Source: Ruania alkalisoli (GTDB lineage: Bacteria; Actinomycetota; Actinomycetes; Actinomycetales; Beutenbergiaceae). From it: a stretch of 64,000 nt of DNA. Below the pieces are notes generated by a model, which was not told where the DNA came from, did no database searches, and saw only the letters and a program-made list of their open reading frames with translations. A program made the translations under genes and the position numbers. The stretch covers positions 777,581-841,580 of the forward strand of contig NZ_CP063169.1 in assembly GCF_014960965.1 (NCBI RefSeq). The letters are read 5' to 3'. This document shows, piece after piece, positions 8,777-16,322 of this stretch (its first letter is position 1; every line of letters starts with the position of its first letter).

Positions 8777-9259
8777 CTACGCCTGCGGCGGGCGTGTGGC
8801 ACGGCGGGTGACGCCGTCGGTGCCGTGGACCAGGTCGAGCAGGTGGCTGAGCACAGTTCCAGCCTGCGTCACGGCACTGGCTCCGGCTTGCTCGACGAGG
8901 GCGGACTCCAGTTCGGTCCGAGCCTGGCGACTGTCGGTGACGAGTTCGTGCCCGCGCTCGGTCAGCGACAGCCTCCGGACTCGCGCATCGTCGGCGTCGG
9001 CTGCGCGCTGCACGTACCCGAGGCTCTCGAGCTCTCGGACGTACTTGGACGCGGCCTGCTGGGTGACGCCGAGGTGAGCCGCCAACTCGGTCACGGTCGG
9101 CCCGCCGTCGATGAGGTGCTGGATGACGTAGCCGTGCGACGTCCGCACGCCCTGATGGCCGAGGCGGTGCAGCCGCTCGAGCAGGTAGTCGTTGGCGGCC
9201 GATCCGGTCAGCCAGGCGAGGGTGGCGATGTCGAGGGAGGCGGGGTTGACGGCAGGCAT
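8777..9259 (-). CDS. MarR-family transcriptional regulator
   Basis: 160 residues. A winged helix-turn-helix is clear: TVTELAAHLGVTQQAASKYV (helices 3-4, about residues 55-74) and the wing region RAADADDARVRRLSLTERG. Long helices at both ends would form the dimer. It is divergent from a SnoaL-like gene, and the gap between them holds two palindromes with matching CAAC/GTTG halves, so it probably represses both itself and that neighbour. The effector is likely a small aromatic or oxidant, as usual for the family; this is not shown by the sequence. Confidence 0.9.
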   Translation of the reverse strand: MPAVNPASLDIATLAWLTGSAANDYLLERLHRLGHQGVRTSHGYVIQHLIDGGPTVTELAAHLGVTQQAASKYVRELESLGYVQRAADADDARVRRLSLTERGHELVTDSRQARTELESALVEQAGASAVTQAGTVLSHLLDLVHGTDGVTRRATRPPQA

Positions 9260-9273
9260 GCCTCAGTTTCGCA

Positions 9274-9314
9274 CAACCATGGTTGAGCATTTGTAGATCA
9301 ACAACTACGGTTGT
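9274..9314. promoter_or_regulatory. Two MarR-type operator palindromes
   Basis: Site 1 is the perfect palindrome CAACCATGGTTG at 9274-9285. Site 2 is ACAAC-TACG-GTTGT at 9301-9314, with the same half-sites and a slightly asymmetric centre. A TTGAGC/TACGGT promoter pair (9283-9288 and 9306-9311, 17-base spacer) would overlap both sites and start transcription close to the ATG at 9319, giving a leaderless or near-leaderless message. Binding by the adjacent MarR protein is inferred. Confidence 0.6.
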
Positions 9315-9318
9315 GGAT

Positions 9319-9765
9319 ATGAGATCTCAGAACGAAACTGACGCGCCGTCGACGACTGCATCCGAGAGTGAGCCGTTCACCGTGCTCCGCAGGCTCCACG
9401 AGGCGCTGGAATCCGGAGGGCATGGAGAGCAGTTGCGTGAGCTCTTCGTGCCGGAGGCAGAGCTGGTGGAGCGACCGAATGTGCTCAAACCGGATGGAGC
9501 CACAGCGACCGTCGGGGACATGATCGCCGCATCCACGGCTGGGGCGTCACTGCTCGCCGTGCAGCGCTACGCGGTGCACTCGTGTGTGGCAGCGGGGGAT
9601 GAGGTGGCGGTCCGCCTGACCTGGGAGGGTGAGGTGGCAGCCGACGCCGGACCGTTCCGTCGCGGGCAGGTCCTCACCGCTCACATCGCCCAGTTCGCGA
9701 CAGTCCGGGACGGGCGGATCGTTCGTCTGGAGACCTTCGACTGCTACGAGCCGTTCGATCGGTAG
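9319..9765 (+). CDS. SnoaL-like / NTF2-fold protein under MarR control
   Basis: 148 residues from the ATG at 9319. An upstream in-frame ATG at 9283 lies inside the operator region and is less likely. The layout is that of an NTF2-like domain: helix with FTVLRRLHEALESGG, then FVPEAELVERPN, a central VGDMIAAS segment and terminal strands (VAVRLTWEGEVA, HIAQFATVRDGRIVRLETFD). The closing D-G-R-I strand is common in SnoaL-like proteins linked to polyketide or detoxifying metabolism. Divergent from the marR-type gene and probably its main target. Substrate unknown. Confidence 0.8.
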   Translation: MRSQNETDAPSTTASESEPFTVLRRLHEALESGGHGEQLRELFVPEAELVERPNVLKPDGATATVGDMIAASTAGASLLAVQRYAVHSCVAAGDEVAVRLTWEGEVAADAGPFRRGQVLTAHIAQFATVRDGRIVRLETFDCYEPFDR

Positions 9766-9858
9766 GTCGCGTGGCGGGGAAGCCGTGCTGCAGAAGCTCG
9801 TGCCGCCGGGAATTCCCGTTGAATAGGCGATGAGTTCGCGCCCGTCGGGGGAATGACA

Positions 9859-9898
9859 GGAGGCCCCTGATCTGCGTTTCCGCAGGTCAGGGGCCTCC
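9859..9898. terminator. Long perfect hairpin terminator between SnoaL-like gene and tRNA-Pro
   Basis: 18-base arms (9859-9876 and 9881-9898) with one G-T pair and a four-base TTTC loop. It lies downstream of both the + strand SnoaL-like gene and the minus-strand tRNA and can serve both. Confidence 0.75.
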
Positions 9899-9903
9899 AT
9901 CTG

Positions 9904-9977
<74 letters not shown>

Positions 9978-10092
9978 GTGCAGCCCGGCCAGCATAGCGG
10001 AGCACAAGCCTGAGGGAGAAACTGGCGCTGTGTGCGCAGTCACATCCGCCGGCTGCATCCGTCGACGCCGTGGGGGCAACTGGCTCTAGCGG

Positions 10093-11040
10093 TCAGCGCG
10101 GCGTCAGCGTCAGCACTGTCACGCTCGGGCGGCACGCGAAGCGGACCGGCGTGAACGGGCTCGTTCCGACCCCGTTGGAGACGTGCAGGTAGGTGGATCC
10201 CGCCTCGCCGGCGGCGCCGGGCCAGCCGCTGAGGCCACTGGCGCGCGCGGTGTCGAGGTCGCAGTTGGTCACGAGCGCACCGTAGCCGGGCACGCAGAGC
10301 TGACCACCGTGGGTGTGCCCGGCGAGGATCAGGTCGCAACCGTCGGCGTGCATCGCGTCGAGCACGCGCCGGTACGGGGCGTGCGCCACGCCGAGGCGAA
10401 GCACCGGGGCGTTCGTATCGCCGGCCCGGCCGGCCAGTGGAGTGGGCATCCTGTCGCGGTCCAGGTGCGGGTCGTCGACGCCCACCAGGTCCACGGGAGT
10501 CCCGTTCACCTCGACGGCGTCCCTGCGGTTGGTCAGGTCGCGCCACCCTGCCGCGGCGAACGCCAGGCCGAGCTCGTGGGCCGGCAGGTCTTCGGGCTCA
10601 GGGGCAGCCTCATGACGGCGCGGATCGGCAAGCAGATAGCGGGCCGGGTTCTTCGGCTTCGGCCCGTAGTAGTCGTTGGAGCCCATCACGAAGGCCCCCG
10701 GACGCTCCAGTAGAGGTTCCAGCGCTCGCAGCACTGCTGGCATGGACTGCGGGTGAGCCATGTTGTCGCCGGTGTTGATGACCAGGTCCGGTTCCAGCTC
10801 CGCAAGGCTGCGCAGCCAACGGATGGTGCGGCGCTGCTGCGGGAGCAGGTGCAGATCGGAGAGGTGCAGAATCCGGATCGCGGCCGCCCCAGCGGGGAGG
10901 ACTGGCGCACGCACGTGCCGGACCGTGTAGGCCTTCGCCTCGGCAAGGGACCAGGCGAGCACTCCGAAACCAGCAGCGATCACTCCGGCGCCGTATCGCC
11001 GCCCCAGTGTCCCTAGCGATGCGTGGTGCGCAGGTGTCAT
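10093..11040 (-). CDS. Metallophosphoesterase (calcineurin-like)
   Basis: 315 residues. An N-terminal hydrophobic segment (AGVIAAGFGVLAWSLA, about 18-33) probably anchors the protein. All metal-ligand motifs are present in order: HLSDLHL, NTGDN, GSNDYY, AHAPYRR and AGHTHGGQ. The enzyme would therefore be a two-metal phosphoesterase facing the outside or the membrane. It follows ponA2 by three bases on the same strand, and in M. tuberculosis the orthologous pair (Rv3682-Rv3683) is arranged the same way, so a role in envelope metabolism is a reasonable guess. Substrate unknown. Confidence 0.9.
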   Translation of the reverse strand: MTPAHHASLGTLGRRYGAGVIAAGFGVLAWSLAEAKAYTVRHVRAPVLPAGAAAIRILHLSDLHLLPQQRRTIRWLRSLAELEPDLVINTGDNMAHPQSMPAVLRALEPLLERPGAFVMGSNDYYGPKPKNPARYLLADPRRHEAAPEPEDLPAHELGLAFAAAGWRDLTNRRDAVEVNGTPVDLVGVDDPHLDRDRMPTPLAGRAGDTNAPVLRLGVAHAPYRRVLDAMHADGCDLILAGHTHGGQLCVPGYGALVTNCDLDTARASGLSGWPGAAGEAGSTYLHVSNGVGTSPFTPVRFACRPSVTVLTLTPR

Positions 11041-11043
11041 CTG

Positions 11044-13527
11044 CTAGTCGTCATCGCCATTGCCGGGCCCGTTGCCGTTCCCCGGTCCGCCATTCCCGTT
11101 GCCAGGTCCGTCGTCGTTCCCGTCGTCTCCGTCGTCATCGTTGTCGTCCGGCTCCTCCTCCGGTTCCGGACCAGAACTGAAGATCACTCCCACCTCGGAG
11201 CCCGGTCGGAGCTGGCTTCCCGCACCAGGTGTGGTACCGATCGCGCGGTCCACGGGCACCGAATCGCTGGGCTGACTGCTGGCCGAATAGGGTCGGAACC
11301 CAGCCTCACGGAGTACGTCACCGGCCTCGGGCCCGCTCATCCCGACCACGCTCGGCACCGGGCGCCGCTCACCGAAGATCTCCCGGTCGCGAGCGTCCTC
11401 GAACTCCTGGACCGGCATGCCGTCGACCGCCTGGGACATGTAGTCGTGCCAGATGGGTGCGGCCGTGTTTCCGCCATACCACTGTGAGCGATAGACGCCG
11501 TTGATGGTCGCGTCGAACATCGACCGGCTACTGCTCTCCGAGTATCCGACCCATACAGCGGTGGCGAGCTGCGGGGTGTAGCCGACGAACCAGGCAGCGG
11601 AGTCGTCGTTGGCTGTTCCTGTCTTACCTGCCACGGGCCGGCCGGAGATAATGGCGTTGGCGCCCGTACCCCCCGGGCTCACCACCTCCTGCAAGGCGTG
11701 ATTCATCGCGTTAGCGATCCGTGGCTCGAGGACCTGGTTGCACTCGGCATCGGGCACCGCCAGTTCCTCGCTATCAGCATTGACGACGCTCTCGATCGCA
11801 ATGGGCGTGCAGTAGGTGCCGCCCGAAGCAAAGGTGGCGAAGGCGGCCGCCATGGTCAAGGGAGCCACTTCGTTCGCACCGAGAGCCATGGACGGCACCA
11901 CGGCCATGGAGTAGTCGCCGTACGGCTCGTCATAGTCCGGTCCGGTGTATGGCTCGCCGAGATCGACGGTCGCGTGATGGAACCCCATCCGTTGCACGGT
12001 ATCGGCGATATCACACTGATTGAGTTGGTTGGACATGTTGACGAACGCGGTGTTCACCGACTCTTTGGTTGCCTCCAGCACCGTCATGGGCCCCGTTCCG
12101 AATCCGTCAAGATTGTTGGGCTCATACGGTCGGACATCGACGAACTGTGGCAGGCACGTGTTCCAGGATGACCGCGGGAAGGACTGATTCGGTGACCCGT
12201 CGACGATCTCATTCAGCGAATGCCCATCGATCAACCACTGAGTCAGAATGAACGCCTTGAAAGTCGACCCGGTCTGGAAGCCGTTCGACCCACCGTGGGA
12301 GTTGTCGGCGTTGAAGTTCACCTGCGTGGCCCGTGGTTCCTCGTCAGAGGGGGTGCCGTAGGGCGTGTTCTGCGCCATCGCCAGGATCCGGCCCGTGCCG
12401 GGTTCGATGGTCGAGGTGGCAGTGGACACCCCGGAGTCGTCGTCCACCGGGATGTTGCTGACCAGCGCGTCGTACGCCTGCTGCTGCATCTCAGGGTCGA
12501 GCGTGGTGTGGATCTGCAGGCCGCCGCGCACCAGCAACTGGTAGCGCTCGGCCTGGGTTTCACCGAACACCGTGTTGTCGAGGATCTCTGCGCGCACGTA
12601 GTCACAGAAGTAGGTGCTGATGCCGGCGTCGCAGCCGTTCGGTGTCGGCGTGACGTCCAGCATCTCCTCGATCGGGATCGCCACTGCCTCGTCGTACTCG
12701 GCCTGGGTGATCTTCCCCTGGTCGAGCAGCAAGCCGAGCACGGTGTCGCGCCGGTTCTCCCCGTTCTCCGGATTGACCACCGGGTTCCAACCAGCAGGAT
12801 TCTGCGTCTGCCCCGCCAGGAGCGCCGCCTCAGCGATCGTCAGCTCAGCAGCGCTGTGGCCGAAGAAGTAGCGAGAGGCTGACTCGACGCCGTAGTGCGA
12901 GGGGCCGAACTGCGCGATATTGAGGTACCCCTCGAGGATCTGGTCCTTGCTGCGGTGCTGCTCCAGGGAGATCGCGAGTTTCGCCTCCCGCAGTTTCCGG
13001 CCCAATGTGGGTGCGGTGGCTGCGGCGATGGCATCCGCATCCTCGGCGTGTCGGCCGGCCTCGATGAGCACGTTCTTCACGTACTGCTGAGTAAGGGTGG
13101 ACCCACCCTGAGTATCGGGACTGACCAGGTTCTGCACGGCAGCACGGATCAAGCCCTCGGGATCGACGCCGCTGTGCTCGTAGAAGCGCCGGTCCTCTAC
13201 CGCGACCACCGCCTCCTGCATATTCTCGGAGATCTCATCGAGCGGACGCACGATCCGGTTCTCCAGATAGAACCGCGCCAGGATCGAGCCGTCGTTGGCC
13301 AGGATCACGCTCTGCTCGGAGAGCTCTTCGCTGCCGAGTTCGGTGGGTAGCTCGTCGAACATCCGCGAGGCCGCGTCGGTGGTCGCACCGACCGTCGCCA
13401 CCGCCGGCATGATGAAGCCCGCCGAGAGCACGCCACCGACCCCGGCCACCATCAGGAAGGCCAGGAACATCGAGATCAGCTGCGCCACGTTGACCGTGCG
13501 GGAGGTCGATCGCGAGGGAGGAGCCAT
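11044..13527 (-). CDS. ponA2: Bifunctional class A penicillin-binding protein with PASTA domain (PonA2-like)
   Basis: 827 residues from the ATG at 13525-13527, which puts the membrane anchor (about residues 14-42) at the N-terminus; the frame is open 59 codons further but that stretch has no family match. The glycosyltransferase domain shows AVVAVEDRRFYEHSGVDP with its catalytic Glu, and GGSTLTQQYVKN. The transpeptidase domain has SxxK (TGSTFKAF), SxN (SVNTAF) and KTGT (GKTGTANDDS). One PASTA domain follows (PSVVGMSGPEAGDVLREAG). The last 40 residues are an unusual Asp/Asn/Gly-rich tail. It builds and crosslinks peptidoglycan. The PonA2 name rests on the PASTA domain and on neighbours whiB4, crp and the metallophosphoesterase. 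Confidence 0.92.
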   Translation of the reverse strand: MAPPSRSTSRTVNVAQLISMFLAFLMVAGVGGVLSAGFIMPAVATVGATTDAASRMFDELPTELGSEELSEQSVILANDGSILARFYLENRIVRPLDEISENMQEAVVAVEDRRFYEHSGVDPEGLIRAAVQNLVSPDTQGGSTLTQQYVKNVLIEAGRHAEDADAIAAATAPTLGRKLREAKLAISLEQHRSKDQILEGYLNIAQFGPSHYGVESASRYFFGHSAAELTIAEAALLAGQTQNPAGWNPVVNPENGENRRDTVLGLLLDQGKITQAEYDEAVAIPIEEMLDVTPTPNGCDAGISTYFCDYVRAEILDNTVFGETQAERYQLLVRGGLQIHTTLDPEMQQQAYDALVSNIPVDDDSGVSTATSTIEPGTGRILAMAQNTPYGTPSDEEPRATQVNFNADNSHGGSNGFQTGSTFKAFILTQWLIDGHSLNEIVDGSPNQSFPRSSWNTCLPQFVDVRPYEPNNLDGFGTGPMTVLEATKESVNTAFVNMSNQLNQCDIADTVQRMGFHHATVDLGEPYTGPDYDEPYGDYSMAVVPSMALGANEVAPLTMAAAFATFASGGTYCTPIAIESVVNADSEELAVPDAECNQVLEPRIANAMNHALQEVVSPGGTGANAIISGRPVAGKTGTANDDSAAWFVGYTPQLATAVWVGYSESSSRSMFDATINGVYRSQWYGGNTAAPIWHDYMSQAVDGMPVQEFEDARDREIFGERRPVPSVVGMSGPEAGDVLREAGFRPYSASSQPSDSVPVDRAIGTTPGAGSQLRPGSEVGVIFSSGPEPEEEPDDNDDDGDDGNDDGPGNGNGGPGNGNGPGNGDDD

Positions 13528-13797
13528 GGGCCAAGGGTACGATGCCCGGCTGACTGTGCCCACCGTCGCGCGCGGTTCGTGGCAGGCTTCACGCTCGGCG
13601 TCGGGGACGCCGTACGAGCCGCCGCGGATACCCTCCCGTTGATCAGGGGGTTCCATCGGCCCCCTCATCCGGGGTATAACTCCGGGGTGGCCCTGTGCCA
13701 CCAACGATGCATCAGGTAGATCTCGGGGGAGATCACAGCGGGTCGTGGCCGATCGGCTGTTGATGGGTCACGCCACTCGCAGTGGAAGAGGTGGGGA

Positions 13798-14133
13798 ATG
13801 AGCATGACCTTCGATGAAGACTGGACGCTCAAGGCAGCGTGCGCGAAGCGTTCGCCGGATGAGTTGTTCGTGCAAGGGGCGGCGCAACGCCAAGTGCGCG
13901 AGATCTGTTTCCAGTGCCCGGTGCGGATCGACTGCCTCGTGGATGCGCTCGACAACCGGATCCAGTTCGGTGTGTGGGGCGGGATGACCGAACGCGAACG
14001 CCGTGCATTGTTGCGCAGCGAACCGGACGTCGACTCCTGGCGGGCGCTGCTCGGCGATGTGGATGACGCCGAACTGGACGAGTTCGTCGGCATCCGGCGG
14101 AGCCGTCGGGTCATGCGCGCAGCGGGTGCCTGA
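13798..14133 (+). CDS. whiB4: WhiB4-like iron-sulfur regulator
   Basis: 111 residues, ATG at 13798 after AAGAGG. The four cluster ligands are C15, C37, C40 and C46, followed by the WhiB turn FGVWGGMTERERRALLR. The DELFVQGAAQR stretch is close to my recollection of mycobacterial WhiB4, and the divergent ponA2 neighbour supports the name. WhiB4 proteins bind a 4Fe-4S cluster and respond to oxygen or nitric oxide, acting in disulfide reduction and DNA binding. The C-terminal basic part (GIRRSRRVMRA) would contact DNA. The 270 bases between it and ponA2 contain no other gene. Confidence 0.92.
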   Translation: MSMTFDEDWTLKAACAKRSPDELFVQGAAQRQVREICFQCPVRIDCLVDALDNRIQFGVWGGMTERERRALLRSEPDVDSWRALLGDVDDAELDEFVGIRRSRRVMRAAGA

Positions 14134-14181
14134 GTACACAGGGCTCCTGTGCGGCCGCGCTGAGTGCGTAGGATCACTCGT

Positions 14182-14337
14182 ATGACACGCTGGGAGTACG
14201 CGACAGTTCCGCTGATCATCCACGCCACCAAGCAGATCCTTGACCAATGGGGCGAGGACGGCTGGGAGCTCGTCCAGGTGGTGCCGGGTCCGGACAACAA
14301 CGGGCTCGTGGCCTACCTGAAGCGGGAGAAGCAGTGA
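14182..14337 (+). CDS. DUF4177 family small protein
   Basis: 51 residues, beginning MTRWEYATVPLI and ending AYLKREKQ. The WEY-TVPL start and the DGWELVQVVPG middle are characteristic of DUF4177, a short beta-alpha-beta domain of unknown function. Its stop overlaps the GTG of ridA (GTGA), so the two are coupled. The same small gene sits beside ridA in mycobacteria (Rv3678A). Confidence 0.88.
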   Translation: MTRWEYATVPLIIHATKQILDQWGEDGWELVQVVPGPDNNGLVAYLKREKQ

Positions 14338-14807
14338 CAGCGTCGCAGCGTCTGGCTGAGTTGGGCATTGAGTTGCCCGACGTTGTCCCGCCCGTGGCGT
14401 CCTATACCCCGGCCGTCCGCCAGGGTGATGTCGTCTACACCGCGGGCCAGTTGCCCTTGGTGGCCGGTGCGCTCCTGCACACCGGCAAGGTCGGTGACGG
14501 GGACGGACTCGTCAGCGAAGCCGACGCCCATGCTGCCGCCAGAGTCGCCGCACTCAACGCCGTCGCCGCTGCGGCTTCCGCGGCAGGCGGCGTCGACAAC
14601 ATCGCCCGGGTGGTCAAGGTCGTCGGCTTCGTGGCCTCGGAGGCCACTTTCACCGGCCAGCCCCGGGTGATCAACGGCGCCTCGGACGTGCTGCAGGAGA
14701 TCTTCGGTGACGCAGGCGTGCACGCACGCTCCGCCGTCGGGGTGGCTGTGCTCCCGATGGACGCCCCTGTCGAGGTGGAGCTGATCGTCGAGGTGACCAC
14801 CCCGTAA
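14334..14807 (+). CDS. ridA: RidA-family enamine/imine deaminase
   Basis: 157 residues from the GTG at 14334, coupled to the DUF4177 gene. RidA features are a start near ASQRLAELGIELPDVVPPVA, strand VVYTAGQLPLVAG, and the C-terminal HARSAVGVAVLPMDAPVEVE, where the Arg contacts the substrate carboxylate. RidA hydrolyses reactive enamines made by PLP enzymes, protecting the cell. The TAGQLP stretch marks the actinobacterial branch seen next to crp. It ends before a hairpin shared with crp. Confidence 0.9.
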   Translation: MTASQRLAELGIELPDVVPPVASYTPAVRQGDVVYTAGQLPLVAGALLHTGKVGDGDGLVSEADAHAAARVAALNAVAAAASAAGGVDNIARVVKVVGFVASEATFTGQPRVINGASDVLQEIFGDAGVHARSAVGVAVLPMDAPVEVELIVEVTTP

Positions 14808-14814
14808 ACGCAAG

Positions 14815-14848
14815 CGCTCGACGGCGACCCACCGGCCGCCGTCGAGCG
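14815..14848. terminator. Bidirectional terminator between ridA and crp
   Basis: Perfect 11-base arms CGCTCGACGGC (14815-14825) and GCCGTCGAGCG (14838-14848), 12-base loop, followed by TTTCGTT on the + strand and preceded by a short A/C-rich stretch. It sits between convergent genes. Confidence 0.75.
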
Positions 14849-14864
14849 TTTCGTTGCGTGTGGT

Positions 14865-15542
14865 TCAGCGAGCCCGGTGGGTGAGTCGGTCGATATCCAC
14901 CAGCACCACCGTGCGCCCCTGCAGCTGAATCCAGCCGCGGTTGGAGAACTCGGCCAGGGCCTTGTTCACCGTCTCGCGGGTGGCACCCACCAGCTGGGCG
15001 AGCTCCTCCTGGGTGAGGTCGTGCGTGACCCGCAGACCGCCGTCGGTCCGTTCGCCGAAGCGACGACCCAGGTCCAGCAGCGCTTTGGAGACCCGGCCGG
15101 GTACGTCGGAGAAGATCAGGTCGGAGACCTTGTCGTTGGTGCGGCGCAGCCGCAGCGCGAGGGAGCGCAGCAGGTGCTGGGACACCTCCGGTCGCTGATC
15201 CAGGATCTGCAGCAGCCCCTGATGACTCAGCTCCACCAGCTCGGTGGTGGCCAGGGCGGTCGCGGTGGCGGTGCGCTTGCCTGGGTCGTACAGGGACACC
15301 TCGCCCAGGATCTCGCCCGGCCCGAGGATGGCGAGCAGGTGCTCCCGCCCGTCCGGGGCCATGTGCCCGAGCTTGACCTTCCCAGAGCCGAGGACGAACA
15401 GCCGGTCGCCAGCAGACCCCTCGTGGAAGATCTCCTCACCGCGGCGGAACGTGAGTTCGGCGGTGCGCTCGCGGACCGCGCGGTAACTCTCGTCGCTCAG
15501 TTCGGCGAAGAGTGGGGCGGATCGGACCACGGCCTCGTCCAT
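14865..15542 (-). CDS. crp: Crp/Fnr-family cAMP-type global regulator
   Basis: 225 residues, the usual length. The cyclic-nucleotide domain occupies about residues 10-120, with the phosphate-binding cassette at GEILGEVSLYDPGKRTATAT (Glu and Arg present). The long dimer helix leads to RRTNDKVSDLIF, followed by the helix-turn-helix LTQEELAQLVGATRETVNKA. Residues match my memory of M. tuberculosis Crp (Rv3676) and corynebacterial GlxR across the DLIF-DVPGR and DLTQEE blocks. It should bind TGTGA-N6-TCACA; such a site lies just upstream of its own start. A wide carbon, respiratory and wall-gene regulon is expected from relatives. Confidence 0.94.
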   Translation of the reverse strand: MDEAVVRSAPLFAELSDESYRAVRERTAELTFRRGEEIFHEGSAGDRLFVLGSGKVKLGHMAPDGREHLLAILGPGEILGEVSLYDPGKRTATATALATTELVELSHQGLLQILDQRPEVSQHLLRSLALRLRRTNDKVSDLIFSDVPGRVSKALLDLGRRFGERTDGGLRVTHDLTQEELAQLVGATRETVNKALAEFSNRGWIQLQGRTVVLVDIDRLTHRAR

Positions 15543-15564
15543 CAGAAGAATCCCTTCATCTCGC

Positions 15565-15580
15565 TGTGAGGTCAGCCACA
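15565..15580. promoter_or_regulatory. Crp-type binding site in the crp leader
   Basis: TGTGAGGTCAGCCACA matches TGTGA-N6-TCACA at nine of ten fixed positions. It lies 23-38 bases upstream of the crp start codon, a place where binding would block transcription. Autoregulation is known for mycobacterial Crp; here it is inferred from the site. Confidence 0.65.
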
Positions 15581-15680
15581 GTCTGCCACTCTCATGGTGT
15601 TTGGCGCGCCAGCAACGCAGGCTGAGACGGGATCGTTGTGATCGATGTGGGGCGGCTCACGATATGAAGACCACGTGAGG

Positions 15681-15707
15681 CAACCTTCCGCAGTGCTGGG
15701 CCGTGTA
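15681..15707 (+). promoter_or_regulatory. ECF-type promoter of sigma factor gene
   Basis: CAAC at 15681-15684 and CGTGTA at 15702-15707 are separated by 17 bases. The promoter upstream of the second sigma gene in this window (30519-30545, minus strand) has CAAC, the same 17-base gap and CGTCTA. The expected start point is at or next to the ATG at 15714, suggesting a leaderless message. Autoregulation by the encoded sigma factor is inferred. Confidence 0.5.
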
Positions 15708-15713
15708 CAGGGT

Positions 15714-16322
15714 ATGACCAACCATCTGCAGGCTGAGGCGCGACCCGCCGCCTCCGAAGGCTCCGACCCGGTAGAGCCGGAGCCGGACCTGACGGTGGTG
15801 GTCGAGTCCGCGGCGAGGCAGAGCCGTGATGAGGAGTTCACGGAGTTCGTCCGTACAGCGGGCGCCGATCTCGCCCGGACTGCCTGGTTCCTCTGCGGTG
15901 ACGACTATCAGGCTGAAGAACTGACGCAGCAGGCCCTCGTTCGCACCTATGTGAAGTGGCACCGGGCTCGCGCCGGTGACCCGCTGGCGTATGCGCGTCG
16001 AGTGCTCGCCAACCAGCGAATCGACTCCTGGCGCAAACGCCGCCGAGAGGTTCTCGCGGCAGAACCACCTGAGCGTGTCGGCGAGGACGAGACCGGGATG
16101 CTCGCCGAGCGTGACCGGCTCGTGCGGGCGCTCCTCGCTCTTCCTCCACGTCGACGCAAGATCGTGGTCCTTCGGCACCTCGTCGGCCTTCGCGAGTCCG
16201 AGGTGGCCGATGACCTCGGGATCTCCGTGGGCACGGTCAAGTCGACTGTATCCCGCTCCCTCGCCCAGTTGAGGGCGACGCTGGGCGAACACGACCACCT
16301 CGATGAAGGGACCATCCGATGA
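15714..16322 (+). CDS. SigE-type ECF RNA polymerase sigma factor
   Basis: 202 residues from the ATG at 15714, chosen because the ECF-type promoter would place the transcript start there; in-frame starts further upstream exist. Sigma region 2 is DDYQAEELTQQALVRTYVKW with RRVLANQRIDSWRKRRRE, and region 4 is ALPPRRRKIVVLRHLVGLRE with the helix-turn-helix SEVADDLGISVGTVKSTVSR. It belongs to the SigE-type group of ECF factors common in actinobacteria. Its stop overlaps the ATG of the membrane partner gene (ATGA), which is the usual way an ECF sigma is joined to its inhibitor. Confidence 0.9.
   Translation: MTNHLQAEARPAASEGSDPVEPEPDLTVVVESAARQSRDEEFTEFVRTAGADLARTAWFLCGDDYQAEELTQQALVRTYVKWHRARAGDPLAYARRVLANQRIDSWRKRRREVLAAEPPERVGEDETGMLAERDRLVRALLALPPRRRKIVVLRHLVGLRESEVADDLGISVGTVKSTVSRSLAQLRATLGEHDHLDEGTIR

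Noticed and set aside
10031-10044. TGTGCGCAGTCACA as a second Crp-type site
   Set aside because: The half-sites are two bases closer than the consensus, so it should not bind in register.
13528-13704. N-terminal extension of the ponA2-like gene by 59 codons
   Set aside because: The extension has no family match and would bury the membrane anchor; the ATG at 13525-13527 fits the family.
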